Part shown: positions 7,904 to 16,368 of the stretch, in pieces | How positions within the stretch are numbered: the stretch's first letter is position 1 | Layout of the letters: the number at the start of each line of letters is the position of its first letter | Assembly: GCA_964369235.1 (NCBI GenBank) | Contig: CAYJEQ010000019.1 | Span: forward strand, 1-35,571 | DNA length: 35,571 nt | Direction of reading: 5' to 3' | Origin: CAYJEQ01 sp964369235 | GTDB taxonomy: Bacteria > Bacillota > Clostridia > Oscillospirales > Ruminococcaceae | Made by a program: the position numbers and the translations under genes | Notes under the pieces: model-generated | The model's input: the letters and a program-made list of their open reading frames with translations, nothing else | Database searches by the model: none | Told to the model about the DNA's origin: nothing

Positions 7904-8184
7904 ATGGGTGTTTTATTTAAGAAAAAAGTAGAGTATCACAGTGAAAATCTTCTGCTTTTAAAGGAGATAAACAAGGTTAAAAAATCTATAGATTTAAGCT
8001 ATGATTTATTTAATCAGAGCTTAGATGATAATTTAATAGAATGTTATATCTATCAGATTAACGCCCAGTTTAAAAGATATGACTATCTTATAAAAATAGC
8101 CAAAAGTAAAAACCTATGGGTAAATATCNNNNNNNNNNAGCTAAGGTAGCTAGGGACACGCCTGTATATAGTTTATTAAAGTAA
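7904..8184 (+). CDS. yaaL: YaaL-like protein (DUF2508), interrupted by an assembly gap
   Basis: The N-terminal part up to the gap reads as a small charged helical protein with the DUF2508 pattern (LLLLKEINKVKKSID ... YIYQINAQFKRYDYLIKIAKSKNL). The function is unknown. In Bacillus subtilis yaaL sits directly upstream of bofA, as here, which supports the call. Ten N follow (8129-8138). Past the gap, the frame starting at 8140 continues AKVARDTPVYSLLK and stops at 8184, twelve bases before bofA. The nominal frame stops at 8149. I therefore join the two parts and infer that the true gap length differs from ten. The start ATG at 7904 is set by AGAAAGGAATG; an upstream in-frame ATG at 7841 lies inside the leader hairpin. 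Confidence 0.7.
8129..8138. other. Assembly gap of ten N
   Basis: Ten unresolved bases inside the yaaL gene. The frames on the two sides do not agree at this length. Confidence 0.99.
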
Positions 8185-8195
8185 GGGGAAATATT

Positions 8196-8444
8196 ATGAG
8201 TATGACATTTTGGATAATATTAGTTTTAGTGGCAGTGGTGGGGTTTTCTCTATCAGGTAATTTTATAAAGTCTGCTTTGTTTTCCTTTGCCTATGGTGGT
8301 GTGGGGCTAGGGGTAATACATATTGCTATGGTGCTAGGCTACCCTATAATAATACTGACACCACAAACCATAGCAGTGGGATTATTACTGGGATTACCAG
8401 GGGTTATTGCTATGATTACCCTATCTATGATTGGGTTTTTGTAA
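8196..8444 (+). CDS. bofA: BofA-like pro-sigma-K processing inhibitor family protein
   Basis: An 82-residue, almost wholly hydrophobic protein with three predicted helices (about 4-20, 24-48 and 55-80). The C-terminal pattern YPIIILTPQTIAVGLLLGLPGV matches the BofA family, whose LGLPG motif is the most conserved part. In Bacillus, BofA sits in the outer forespore membrane with SpoIVFA and holds the SpoIVFB protease inactive, delaying sigma-K activation. The yaaL-bofA order is kept here, although the usual upstream recR and dnaX are absent. GGGG five bases before the start is a modest SD, and translational coupling to yaaL is likely. Confidence 0.85.
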   Translation: MSMTFWIILVLVAVVGFSLSGNFIKSALFSFAYGGVGLGVIHIAMVLGYPIIILTPQTIAVGLLLGLPGVIAMITLSMIGFL

Positions 8445-8488
8445 ATATATAAGGATACCCTTTACCTCAATATTTGATAAAGAATCTA

Positions 8489-8524
8489 AAAAACTCAGTG
8501 GAGCCTTTGCTTCACTGAGTTTTT
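8489..8524. terminator. Bidirectional terminator between bofA and the ion channel gene
   Basis: An 11-bp stem with one G-T pair (8494-8504 with 8509-8519) and a 4-base loop is flanked by an A run on the left and five T on the right. It serves bofA on the plus strand and the channel gene on the minus strand. Confidence 0.9.
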
Positions 8525-8541
8525 ATTACATCATATTCTAA

Positions 8542-10392
8542 TTAATCCGAGGCTAGGGCGATGATACAGTCATCTTTATTAAAGGTGATAATATCATTTT
8601 TATTGGGGTTCATTACAATGGTAAAACCCCTGTCTAACTGTTTCTTATAGCCAATAGCAATCTGTTTTTTCGCCTTTAATAAATCGGTAACTTCATAGAA
8701 ATTCATAGGGGTGTTTAGCTTAACATAATTACTAGCATCTCTTATGTATATTTCCGAGCCCTGTGCACCTAATAGATTATCAAAAACAGTGGATAAATCT
8801 TTATTCTCAGAAATCTGTGACAATATTAGATTAATTATGTTAGAGCCTACAACTAGATCGTTAGTGTGGGTAATCTCCGCTAGTTGTTGATTGGTGGTAT
8901 CCTTCATCTCGCTAGTAATAGAGAAATTTTCTTTCGATTTACCAGTAATATCACGAAGATGGATTAATTTAAATAAAGTCTTAGCATCAGAGGTTTCGCT
9001 ATCGGTTTCATAATCACTTAGTACAAGAATTCGATTAGCACCATAGGTGGTTAATTTTTTTAGCATAGCAGGGTTTTCTATATCACATTCTATAGTGTGT
9101 AAATTAATTTTAGCTAAGTCTTTAGTTATTTCATCCACCCACACTGGGATTACTTCATCAGCAATATATAGGTTAGAGCCTGTAGGCAGATAGTTGTCTA
9201 ACTCGGTAATAATACTTTTTAGTATGGTGTTAACACCAATTATAAGTATATCCTCAGGGAGTATCTCAGGTTGTTTTAAACAGCATAGACTGGATACATC
9301 ATGGGACTTATAAGGTTTTGGTTTTGCAATTCCATCATCTTCCATCAGTAGAAGTAGGTGGTCATCATTTTTAAGGATGGTGTTGATATTGGGGTTTAGA
9401 TGTATCTGCCCCTGTCGCTTAAAGCCAAATACCACTGCTTTCTCAAAATAATTAAGTACATCTCCAAAGGAAACCCCCTCTAATTCAGGAAAGTTCTCAA
9501 AGTAAAACTCATCTCCCTCAAAATCAAAAAGTTCCATCATTACCGTAGAAAGCCCAGGTTGTCTACAGGACTGAGCAATTATTCTAGCAATGGAATCTCC
9601 TACTAATATACTGGAATCCTTGCCACCGGAAACTATTCTCATAGCTTCTCTATTTTCTTCTTTGTTTATTGTAGCCACGATGTTAGGAAAATCATGGGTT
9701 TTATTTATAGTCTTAAAGTGATTTTCTATAGTAATCATAGTCTTTAAGGTCATAAAATCATCCTGCTGATTGATGATTATTGACTTTGCTGTGTCAATAG
9801 CACAGTTAGCAAGCATATTGCCATCGGTCATTACTCCAGTACGACAGATAATTTTAGTGGTTTTAAAATCCTTTATCTGGGTGAATATACTGGTCTCCAC
9901 ATCTTCCTTATCTTCCTCAGAAAGTATTACAATGGTATTGTTACGATGGTTTTCATTAGCTATAATCAGCTGTTCTATTAAGGTAATTACATTGCTGTCA
10001 TAACCTAGAATAACCACATGATCATCCTTAATAATACGAGAATTACCTTTTCTAAGGCGATTAAGTTTCTCCTCAAAGGCTGAGTTGACTATACCTATTA
10101 GGATACTTGTAACAAAGATACCACATAGGGTAGCTATAGTCATAAGCACAAGAAAAGGTATATTGCCTGTTTCAGCACCTGTAATTGTACCAGGGTCGAT
10201 TACATGCATGGCAGTTACCCAGAAATTATAATAAAGTGAATCATTATTTCTAGCTATAATAGCAAGGATTATTCCCACACCTATTATAACAATGGCTGTA
10301 GCAAGAAATAGCACTGCTACCAGTGCGATTGTGCCCTTGGACATAAGCCCATCAAACCAGTATTTTACTCTATCTCTAAAGGTGATTTTCAT
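8542..10392 (-). CDS. CASTOR/POLLUX-type putative ion channel with RCK-like domains
   Basis: A 616-residue membrane protein. Two helices (about 20-46 and 78-104) flank a pore-like segment HVIDPGTITGAETGN (63-77), the pattern I associate with the CASTOR/POLLUX family. A soluble part of about 500 residues follows. A first nucleotide-binding-type strand and turn, DHVVILGYDSNV, is at about 124-135, and a second, ILIIGVNTILKS, lies near the middle, consistent with tandem RCK/TrkA-N-like regulatory units. Plant homologues conduct calcium or potassium; bacterial function is largely untested. I chose the ATG at 10392 because AAAGGATCGGTC lies 13 bases upstream. The alternative at 10413 is before that SD. 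A CACTG/CAGTG hairpin precedes the SD. Confidence 0.88.
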   Translation of the reverse strand: MKITFRDRVKYWFDGLMSKGTIALVAVLFLATAIVIIGVGIILAIIARNNDSLYYNFWVTAMHVIDPGTITGAETGNIPFLVLMTIATLCGIFVTSILIGIVNSAFEEKLNRLRKGNSRIIKDDHVVILGYDSNVITLIEQLIIANENHRNNTIVILSEEDKEDVETSIFTQIKDFKTTKIICRTGVMTDGNMLANCAIDTAKSIIINQQDDFMTLKTMITIENHFKTINKTHDFPNIVATINKEENREAMRIVSGGKDSSILVGDSIARIIAQSCRQPGLSTVMMELFDFEGDEFYFENFPELEGVSFGDVLNYFEKAVVFGFKRQGQIHLNPNINTILKNDDHLLLLMEDDGIAKPKPYKSHDVSSLCCLKQPEILPEDILIIGVNTILKSIITELDNYLPTGSNLYIADEVIPVWVDEITKDLAKINLHTIECDIENPAMLKKLTTYGANRILVLSDYETDSETSDAKTLFKLIHLRDITGKSKENFSITSEMKDTTNQQLAEITHTNDLVVGSNIINLILSQISENKDLSTVFDNLLGAQGSEIYIRDASNYVKLNTPMNFYEVTDLLKAKKQIAIGYKKQLDRGFTIVMNPNKNDIITFNKDDCIIALASD

Positions 10393-10448
10393 AATTATGA
10401 CCGATCCTTTCACTGTGTTTTCAGTGGTTGATGTTTTTAAAATATAAA

Positions 10449-10841
10449 TTAATCCAGTGGTAGAAACTCCTTCTTACTAGATAAAATTCTACCAACATGA
10501 CAACTGCTTGCCATGGCAATATATCTATCTTTTTCTTCCTTAGATATATCTGCAATTATCTCGATTTTTGTATAAATTTTAGTTAAATCCTCATCACTGC
10601 TGTCAAAATCCCCTGTGATAATTACATCTTCATAAGGAATATTATCCTCATTAAGAAAATGCCTAACATTAATGCTTAAACAGGACAGATAACCAGCCAG
10701 TACTAGCTGTGCAGGCCTAAAATCCGTACCTAGTCCACCATTTTCTATAGGCTGACCTGCATATACAGGGCGAACGGTTTTATTGTCAGAGATGGTAATC
10801 TCGGTGGTGTGTCGGTTGTCTTTTGCTTTTGATATAATCAT
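10449..10841 (-). CDS. OsmC-like peroxiredoxin-family protein
   Basis: A 130-residue OsmC/Ohr-fold protein. The two redox cysteines of the family are present: Cys54 in GYLSCLS and Cys114 in SSCHVGRI. Members reduce organic hydroperoxides or handle reactive sulfur species; many anaerobe copies are uncharacterised. The start at 10841 is favoured because GAAAGGCATGGTC lies 13 bases upstream; the ATG at 10853 overlaps that SD. It is immediately upstream of the channel gene on the same strand with 56 bases between, so the two may share a transcript. Confidence 0.88.
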   Translation of the reverse strand: MIISKAKDNRHTTEITISDNKTVRPVYAGQPIENGGLGTDFRPAQLVLAGYLSCLSINVRHFLNEDNIPYEDVIITGDFDSSDEDLTKIYTKIEIIADISKEEKDRYIAMASSCHVGRILSSKKEFLPLD

Positions 10842-10976
10842 GATTGTGACCATGCCTTTCTGAAATAGGAAACTTTCTTTATTGTGACTTAGCTGTTAAG
10901 TTGTTCTTACAGCTCAATAGAATATATAATACCATAAATTTCTCCCTATTTCCACTGTTAATTAATCTCCCCACCC

Positions 10977-11004
10977 TTGTAAAGTCCTTAATATTTGATA
11001 TAAT
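10977..11004 (+). promoter_or_regulatory. Sigma-A-type promoter of the translation GTPase gene
   Basis: TTGTAA (10977-10982), 16-base spacer, TATAAT (10999-11004). The leader is then only about 37 bases, with no room for a tet(M)-style attenuator peptide. Confidence 0.65.
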
Positions 11005-11047
11005 GTATAAAAGAATTTGATTTCTCCTGAAAGGAAATTTTACATAT

Positions 11048-13585
11048 ATGAAAAAAATAACACTGGGAATACTTGCCCATGTGGATGCTGGTAAAACCAC
11101 CCTGTCAGAGGCACTGCTATACTCTACAGGACAGATAAGGAGTTTAGGTAGGGTTGACCATAAAAATGCCCACCTTGATACTCATTTTATCGAGAAGAAT
11201 AGAGGTATTACCATCTTCTCTAAAGAAGCCATTATACAAAGTAAAAACCTAACTATAAACCTTATAGATACCCCAGGACATATGGATTTTTCTGCTGAGA
11301 TGGAACGAGCACTATCGGTACTAGATTATGCCATACTGGTAATCAGTGGCATAGATGGGGTGCAAAGCCATACCGAAACCATACTAACACTGCTATCAAG
11401 ATACAGTGTGCCAACATTTATCTTTATAAATAAAATGGACATATCCCCATTAGAACCACAGTTAATACTAGATCAGCTAGATGGGATTACTGAGGGTGGC
11501 TGTGTGGATTTTGCAGATGAAAGCCTTGTGTATGAGGAGGTAGCCTCTACCTTAGAAGAATATATGGTGGAATACCTAGACACAGGTAGTTTATCTGATA
11601 AATCCATTGGGAAAGCAGTATCTCAAAGAACAGTATACCCAGTATTTTTCGGCTCAGCTTTAAAGATGGAGGGTGTAGGGGAGCTTTTAAAGGCACTGGA
11701 AAGATACACTCTAGAGAAAACCTATCCACAAACTATGGGTGCAAGGGTGTATAAAATATCCTTTGACACTCAGGGCAATCGCCTAACCCACCTTAAAATA
11801 ACAGGAGGCAGTATAGCTGTCCGAGATCAGATAGATGATAGTGGGGATAAGATTAATCAGATAAGGCTATATTCTGGGATTAAGTTTACAGCTGTAAATC
11901 ATGTGGAAGCTGGACAGGTCTGTGTAGTAACTGGGCTGTCCAGTAGTCAAATTGGACAGGGCTATGGCTATGAACAGGGACAAGTTACCCCTATTATACA
12001 GCCTGTGCTTACCTATGGGGTGGTGCTACCTATAGATGTAGATCCACTAATGGCATATAATCAGCTTAAAAAACTAGAGGAGCAGGATCCACAGCTGAGA
12101 ATTTTATGGGACAGCGGGATTAAAGAGATAAAGATACAGCTAATGGGTGAGATACAGATAGAGATACTAACAACCATTATTAAGGAGCAGTTTGGATTTC
12201 CTGTGGCTTTTCAGCAGGCTGGTATACTATATAAAGAAACTATAGTGGAAGAAAGCTATGGTGCTGGGCATTTTGAGCCACTAAAACACTATGCCGAGGT
12301 ACATCTAAAGCTAGAGCCTCTGCCTTTAGGCAGTGGGATACAGCTTAGAAGTAGTTGCAGTCGTGATATGCTTACGGAAGGTCAGCAAAATCTAATACTA
12401 TCCCACATACTAGAAAAATCTCATACAGGGGTACTAACTAATTCCCCTATAACCGATATGCTAATTACCCTAACAAAGGGTAGAGGGCATCTGAAACACA
12501 CCACAGGGGGAGATTTTAGAGAGGCTACCTACCGAGCCTTACGACAAGGGTTATTAAAGGGGAAAAGCAAACTACTAGAGCCCTATTACAGTTTTAAGAT
12601 AGAGCTACCTACAGAAAATCTAGGTAGAGCCATAAATGATATAACCCAAATGCAGGGTAGCTATGAAATTCCAGAAAGCCTAGGGGAAGTAAGCACTATT
12701 AAAGGAAAATTCCCAGTGTCCACAGGATATAACTACCAAGGACAGTTAATGAGCTATACTAAGGGTAGAGGGAAAATAGCCATGACCTTTGGAGGCTATG
12801 ATGTATGCCACAATAGTAAAGAGGTTATAGCAGAAATAGGCTATGATCCAGCTAGTGATGGTGTAAACACTGGTGATTCGGTATTTTGTAGTGGTGGTAG
12901 TGGCTATACAGTTTCTTGGGATATTTCCGATAAACATATGCACCTAGACCCATTACAGGGGGAAATAGAGGTAGAAGCGCCACAGTTTTTCCCACCAAAG
13001 GTGGCAGTAACTGATATTGATGTAAGTGATGAGGAATTAATGGCAATATATCAGCGCACCTATGGAGAGATAAAAAGAGAAGAGCCCTCCCAGGGGAGAA
13101 AGATACCACCAAGACCTAGTATTAACTATTCCCCAAGCCCTAAAAGTCGCAGTGGGGAGGAGTATCTACTGGTAGATGGATATAATATTATCTTTGCTTG
13201 GCAGGATCTTAAAGAGCTTGCAAAGGATAATATACATGGGGCAAGGTATCGCCTAATGGATATACTATCTAACTATGCAGGTTATAAGAGGGTAAAGCTT
13301 ATTCTAGTATTTGACGCCTACAAGGTAAAGGGTGGCATAGGCTGTACAGAAAAATACAATAATATTGACATAGTCTACACCAAAGAAAGAGAAACTGCCG
13401 ATAAATACATCGAGAAGGTAACCCAAAAAATAGCCAAAAACCACAAGGTGACAGTGGCAACATCTGATAATCTAATGCAGATGATTATCTGGGGACATAG
13501 TGCCTTTAGACTATCTGCCAGTGATTTATACCGACAGGTAAAAGAGGCAGAAGGGCAGATTAGGGATATTTTAGCTAGAGGTTAA
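11048..13585 (+). CDS. TetM-like translation GTPase fused to a C-terminal NYN (YacP/Rae1-like) nuclease domain
   Basis: An 845-residue protein with two parts. Residues 1 to about 680 follow the EF-G/TetM plan. G1 is AHVDAGKTT (10-18), switch I is RGITI (52-56), G3 is DTPGH with His78, and G4 is NKMD (128-131). The barrel domain and domains III-V follow, including LLEPYYSFKIELP at about 509-521. A proline-rich linker (about 685-703) leads to an NYN domain of PIN-like fold. It begins LLVDGYNII, with acidic residues at Asp710, Asp756 (VFDAY), Asp785 (ETADKY) and Asp807 (ATSDN), the layout of YacP. Bacillus YacP (Rae1) cuts mRNA in the ribosomal A site. The TetM domain IV SPV loop is replaced by KHTTGGDF, so I do not call it a resistance gene. 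Function not established. Confidence 0.9.
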   Translation: MKKITLGILAHVDAGKTTLSEALLYSTGQIRSLGRVDHKNAHLDTHFIEKNRGITIFSKEAIIQSKNLTINLIDTPGHMDFSAEMERALSVLDYAILVISGIDGVQSHTETILTLLSRYSVPTFIFINKMDISPLEPQLILDQLDGITEGGCVDFADESLVYEEVASTLEEYMVEYLDTGSLSDKSIGKAVSQRTVYPVFFGSALKMEGVGELLKALERYTLEKTYPQTMGARVYKISFDTQGNRLTHLKITGGSIAVRDQIDDSGDKINQIRLYSGIKFTAVNHVEAGQVCVVTGLSSSQIGQGYGYEQGQVTPIIQPVLTYGVVLPIDVDPLMAYNQLKKLEEQDPQLRILWDSGIKEIKIQLMGEIQIEILTTIIKEQFGFPVAFQQAGILYKETIVEESYGAGHFEPLKHYAEVHLKLEPLPLGSGIQLRSSCSRDMLTEGQQNLILSHILEKSHTGVLTNSPITDMLITLTKGRGHLKHTTGGDFREATYRALRQGLLKGKSKLLEPYYSFKIELPTENLGRAINDITQMQGSYEIPESLGEVSTIKGKFPVSTGYNYQGQLMSYTKGRGKIAMTFGGYDVCHNSKEVIAEIGYDPASDGVNTGDSVFCSGGSGYTVSWDISDKHMHLDPLQGEIEVEAPQFFPPKVAVTDIDVSDEELMAIYQRTYGEIKREEPSQGRKIPPRPSINYSPSPKSRSGEEYLLVDGYNIIFAWQDLKELAKDNIHGARYRLMDILSNYAGYKRVKLILVFDAYKVKGGIGCTEKYNNIDIVYTKERETADKYIEKVTQKIAKNHKVTVATSDNLMQMIIWGHSAFRLSASDLYRQVKEAEGQIRDILARG

Positions 13586-13598
13586 TAAAATAAAGGGT

Positions 13599-13650
13599 AA
13601 AAGCAAGTGTGTCTGTTATTGTTTTTTATAACAAAACACTTGCTTTTATT
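13599..13650 (+). terminator. Terminator of the translation GTPase gene
   Basis: A 12-bp stem AAAAGCAAGTGT/ACACTTGCTTTT (13599-13610 with 13636-13647), with an inner GTTAT/ATAAC pairing, ending in a T-rich stretch. Confidence 0.85.
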
Positions 13651-13742
13651 ACTACTTAGGTATAAAATATATAGGTGAAATTTTGCCTAAAATACTTTGT
13701 GCAAAATATAAATAGGAAGATATTAATAAGGACGGTCAATAA

Positions 13743-15299
13743 ATGAGCATATTAAATGTAGAAAATCTAAATCATGGCTTTGGGGACAGAGCTATACTAA
13801 AGGATGTATCCTTTAGGCTTTTAAAAGGTGAGCATGTTGGATTTGTGGGAGCTAACGGAGAAGGTAAGTCCACATTTATGAATATAATCACAGGATCTCT
13901 TATGCCCGATGAGGGGAAAATCCAGTGGAGTAATAATGTTAAGGTAGGATATCTAGATCAGCATACAGTGCTAGCACAGGGTCTAACTATTAGAGATGTG
14001 CTAAAAAGTGCCTTTGCACCACTGTTTCAGATGGAAGAAAGAATGAACCTTATCTGTGATCAGATGGGTGAGGCTACTGACGAGGAACTTAATGAGATGA
14101 TGGAAGAGCTAGGTGAAATTCAGGATATACTAGCTGTTCGTGACTTCTATATCATTGATAGTAAGGTAGAGGAAGTAGGTAGAGCACTAGGTCTAGAGGA
14201 TATTGGTTTTGACAAAGATGTTACCGAGCTAAGTGGTGGACAGCGTACTAAGGTACTACTGGGTAAACTACTGCTGGAAAAACCTGATATTCTACTACTA
14301 GATGAGCCTACTAACTACCTAGATGAAAGCCATATCCAGTGGCTAAAAAGATACTTAATCGACTATGAAAACGCATTTATCCTAATATCCCATGATATTC
14401 CTTTCCTAAATAGTGTAGTAAACTTAATCTACCATGTGGAAAATGCAGAGCTTAGTCGCTATGTAGGGGATTACTATAATTTCCAAGAAGTATATGCAAT
14501 GAAAAAATCCCAGCTAGAGGCAGCTTATAAGAAACAGCAGCAGGAGATAAGCGACCTTAAGGATTTTGTTGCTAGAAATAAAGCTAGAGTTTCCACTAGA
14601 AACATGGCAATGTCCCGTCAGAAGAAGCTGGACAAGATGGATGTAATTGAGCTTGCTAAGGATAAGCCAAAGCCAGAGTTTAACTTTAAGGAAACAAGAG
14701 CCCCAAGTAAGTTTATATTCCAAACAGAAAACCTAGTAATTGGTTACGGTAGCCCACTGTCAAAGCCTCTAAATATCCAGATGGAAAGAGGACAGAAGAT
14801 TGCTCTAACAGGTGCTAATGGTATTGGTAAAACCACCCTACTAAGAAGTATTATGGGTGAGATACCACCAGTAAGTGGTAAAAGTGAGTTAGGGGATTAC
14901 CTAGAGCTAGGATATTTCCAACAGGAAGTAGACTATGGTAACAACACCACCTGTATAGAAGAGGTGTGGCAGGAGTTCCCATCTCTTACCCAGCGTGAGG
15001 TAAGAGCAGCCCTAGCAAAATGTGGACTTACCACTAAACATATAGAAAGCATGGTAAAGGTGCTAAGTGGTGGTGAACAGGCTAAGGTAAGACTGTGTAA
15101 GCTAATTAACAGCGAAACAAATGTACTACTACTAGATGAGCCTACAAACCATCTAGATGTAGAGGCAAAAGAAGAGCTAAAAAGAGCCCTAAAAGCCTAC
15201 AAAGGCAGTATACTGTTAATCTGCCACGAACCTGATTTTTATCAAGATGTAGTTACCCAGATATGGAACTGCGAAGAATGGACAACAAAGCAAATCTAA
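13743..15299 (+). CDS. ABC-F family ATPase (YkpA/YbiT-like)
   Basis: A 518-residue soluble protein with two ABC ATPase domains and no membrane segment, the ABC-F layout. Members bind the ribosomal E site and adjust translation or relieve antibiotic inhibition. Domain 1: Walker A GANGEGKST (36-44), LSGGQ (163-167), LLDEPTN (185-191). A charged linker of about 60 residues (about 251-310) corresponds to the P-site tRNA-interaction motif. Domain 2: GANGIGKTT (357-365), LSGGE (441-445), LLDEPTNHL (463-471). Overall order and length fit the YkpA/YbiT group rather than the longer Uup or the antibiotic-resistance types. AAGGACGGTC precedes the ATG. It lies downstream of another ribosome-directed gene, but a terminator separates the two. 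Confidence 0.93.
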   Translation: MSILNVENLNHGFGDRAILKDVSFRLLKGEHVGFVGANGEGKSTFMNIITGSLMPDEGKIQWSNNVKVGYLDQHTVLAQGLTIRDVLKSAFAPLFQMEERMNLICDQMGEATDEELNEMMEELGEIQDILAVRDFYIIDSKVEEVGRALGLEDIGFDKDVTELSGGQRTKVLLGKLLLEKPDILLLDEPTNYLDESHIQWLKRYLIDYENAFILISHDIPFLNSVVNLIYHVENAELSRYVGDYYNFQEVYAMKKSQLEAAYKKQQQEISDLKDFVARNKARVSTRNMAMSRQKKLDKMDVIELAKDKPKPEFNFKETRAPSKFIFQTENLVIGYGSPLSKPLNIQMERGQKIALTGANGIGKTTLLRSIMGEIPPVSGKSELGDYLELGYFQQEVDYGNNTTCIEEVWQEFPSLTQREVRAALAKCGLTTKHIESMVKVLSGGEQAKVRLCKLINSETNVLLLDEPTNHLDVEAKEELKRALKAYKGSILLICHEPDFYQDVVTQIWNCEEWTTKQI

Positions 15300-15331
15300 T
15301 ATAAATAATCTACCTTTGTAAGATTGTTTAT

Positions 15332-15532
15332 AAGTGAATAGTGAAGAAGTAATAGTGAAAAGTTAAGGTGAGGGACTATTTTAAATAGAAAATCGCAGAT
15401 TTTCACATAAGTTCTTAACTATTACCACTTACTTATTACTTTTATAGTGATACACCCAATTACATGGGCTGGTGAATAGTTGTGGAGTGGCTTCGCCACA
15501 TTATTAAACCTTAACTTTTCACTATTCACTAG
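15332..15532. repeat. MITE-like element with AATAGTGAAAAGTTAAGGT ends
   Basis: A perfect 19-base inverted repeat bounds the element: 15351-15369 against 15508-15526. GTGAATAGTG-type sequence extends outside it on both sides (15333-15342 and 15521-15530). The interior has a self-complementary part (15383-15409) that recurs, inverted, at 31405-31432. Part of the interior also matches 4917-4950. No coding sequence inside. It lies just upstream of coaX. Confidence 0.65.
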
Positions 15533-15579
15533 ATGGGGTGGCTTCGCCATAATTATTTAATTGATTGGGAGAGATACTT

Positions 15580-16368
15580 ATGTTACTAGCTATTGACATT
15601 GGTAATACTAATATGGAATACGGTTTCTTTCAGGGGGAGGAGCTAGTTGCCTCCTTTAGACTGGGGACAACTAATAGAGATATTACCTCTGATGAAATCG
15701 GACTAATGCTAAGACAATTTATGAGTATAAATGGTGTGGACTACACTAAGGTAGAGGATGTAATTATAACCTCTGTTGTGCCACAGATTATGTATTCTAT
15801 GAATAATGCAATCCATAAATACTTTAACAAAACTCCACTGGTAGTAGGTGATAATATCGGCTTCTATGTGGAGAATAAATACTCTAATTCAAAAGAAGTA
15901 GGTGCTGACCGTCTAGTTAACGCAGCAGCTGCCTACAAACAGTATGGTGGCCCATTAATAGTTGTAGACTTTGGTACTGCTACTACCTTTGACGCCATTG
16001 ACAGAGATGGTTCCTATCTAGGTGGTGCTATCTACCCAGGTATTAAGGTGTCTATGGACGCACTATTTCAAAAAGCAGCTAAACTGCCACGAGTAGAGAT
16101 AGTAAACCCCCATATAAACATCGGTAAAAACACTGTACACAGCATACAGAGTGGTGTAATCTACGGATATGTAGGAGCTGTTAGAAATATCTGTGATATT
16201 ATGAAAAGGGAATTAGGGGAAGATACTAAGGTTATTGGTACAGGAGGACTTGCTACTCTAATCGGTGAGGAGTATAAGTTTGATACCATTAACAAAACCC
16301 TTACTTTGGAAGGACTAAAGATTATCTATGAAAAGTACAGAGAAGAAGCTGACAGAAAGGGAAACTAA
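15580..16368 (+). CDS. coaX: Type III pantothenate kinase
   Basis: Phosphorylates pantothenate to 4'-phosphopantothenate, the first step of coenzyme A synthesis. It is the ATP-dependent, feedback-insensitive type III form. The 262 residues fit the family. Key motifs: AIDIGNTN for the phosphate loop at the N-terminus, EVGADRLVNA (106-115) with catalytic Asp110, and VVDFGTATTFD (128-138). A TTG could extend the frame by five codons; I prefer the ATG at 15580, which has GGGAGAG at a normal distance. The last 41 bases overlap the next gene, so it is probably the first gene of a coaX-ytqA-mnmM operon. Confidence 0.96.
   Translation: MLLAIDIGNTNMEYGFFQGEELVASFRLGTTNRDITSDEIGLMLRQFMSINGVDYTKVEDVIITSVVPQIMYSMNNAIHKYFNKTPLVVGDNIGFYVENKYSNSKEVGADRLVNAAAAYKQYGGPLIVVDFGTATTFDAIDRDGSYLGGAIYPGIKVSMDALFQKAAKLPRVEIVNPHINIGKNTVHSIQSGVIYGYVGAVRNICDIMKRELGEDTKVIGTGGLATLIGEEYKFDTINKTLTLEGLKIIYEKYREEADRKGN

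Noticed and set aside
11048..13585. Tetracycline resistance gene of the tet(M) type
   Set aside because: The GTPase body is similar, but the domain IV loop that displaces tetracycline is not conserved, there is no attenuator leader, and a nuclease domain is attached. Nothing nearby suggests a resistance element.
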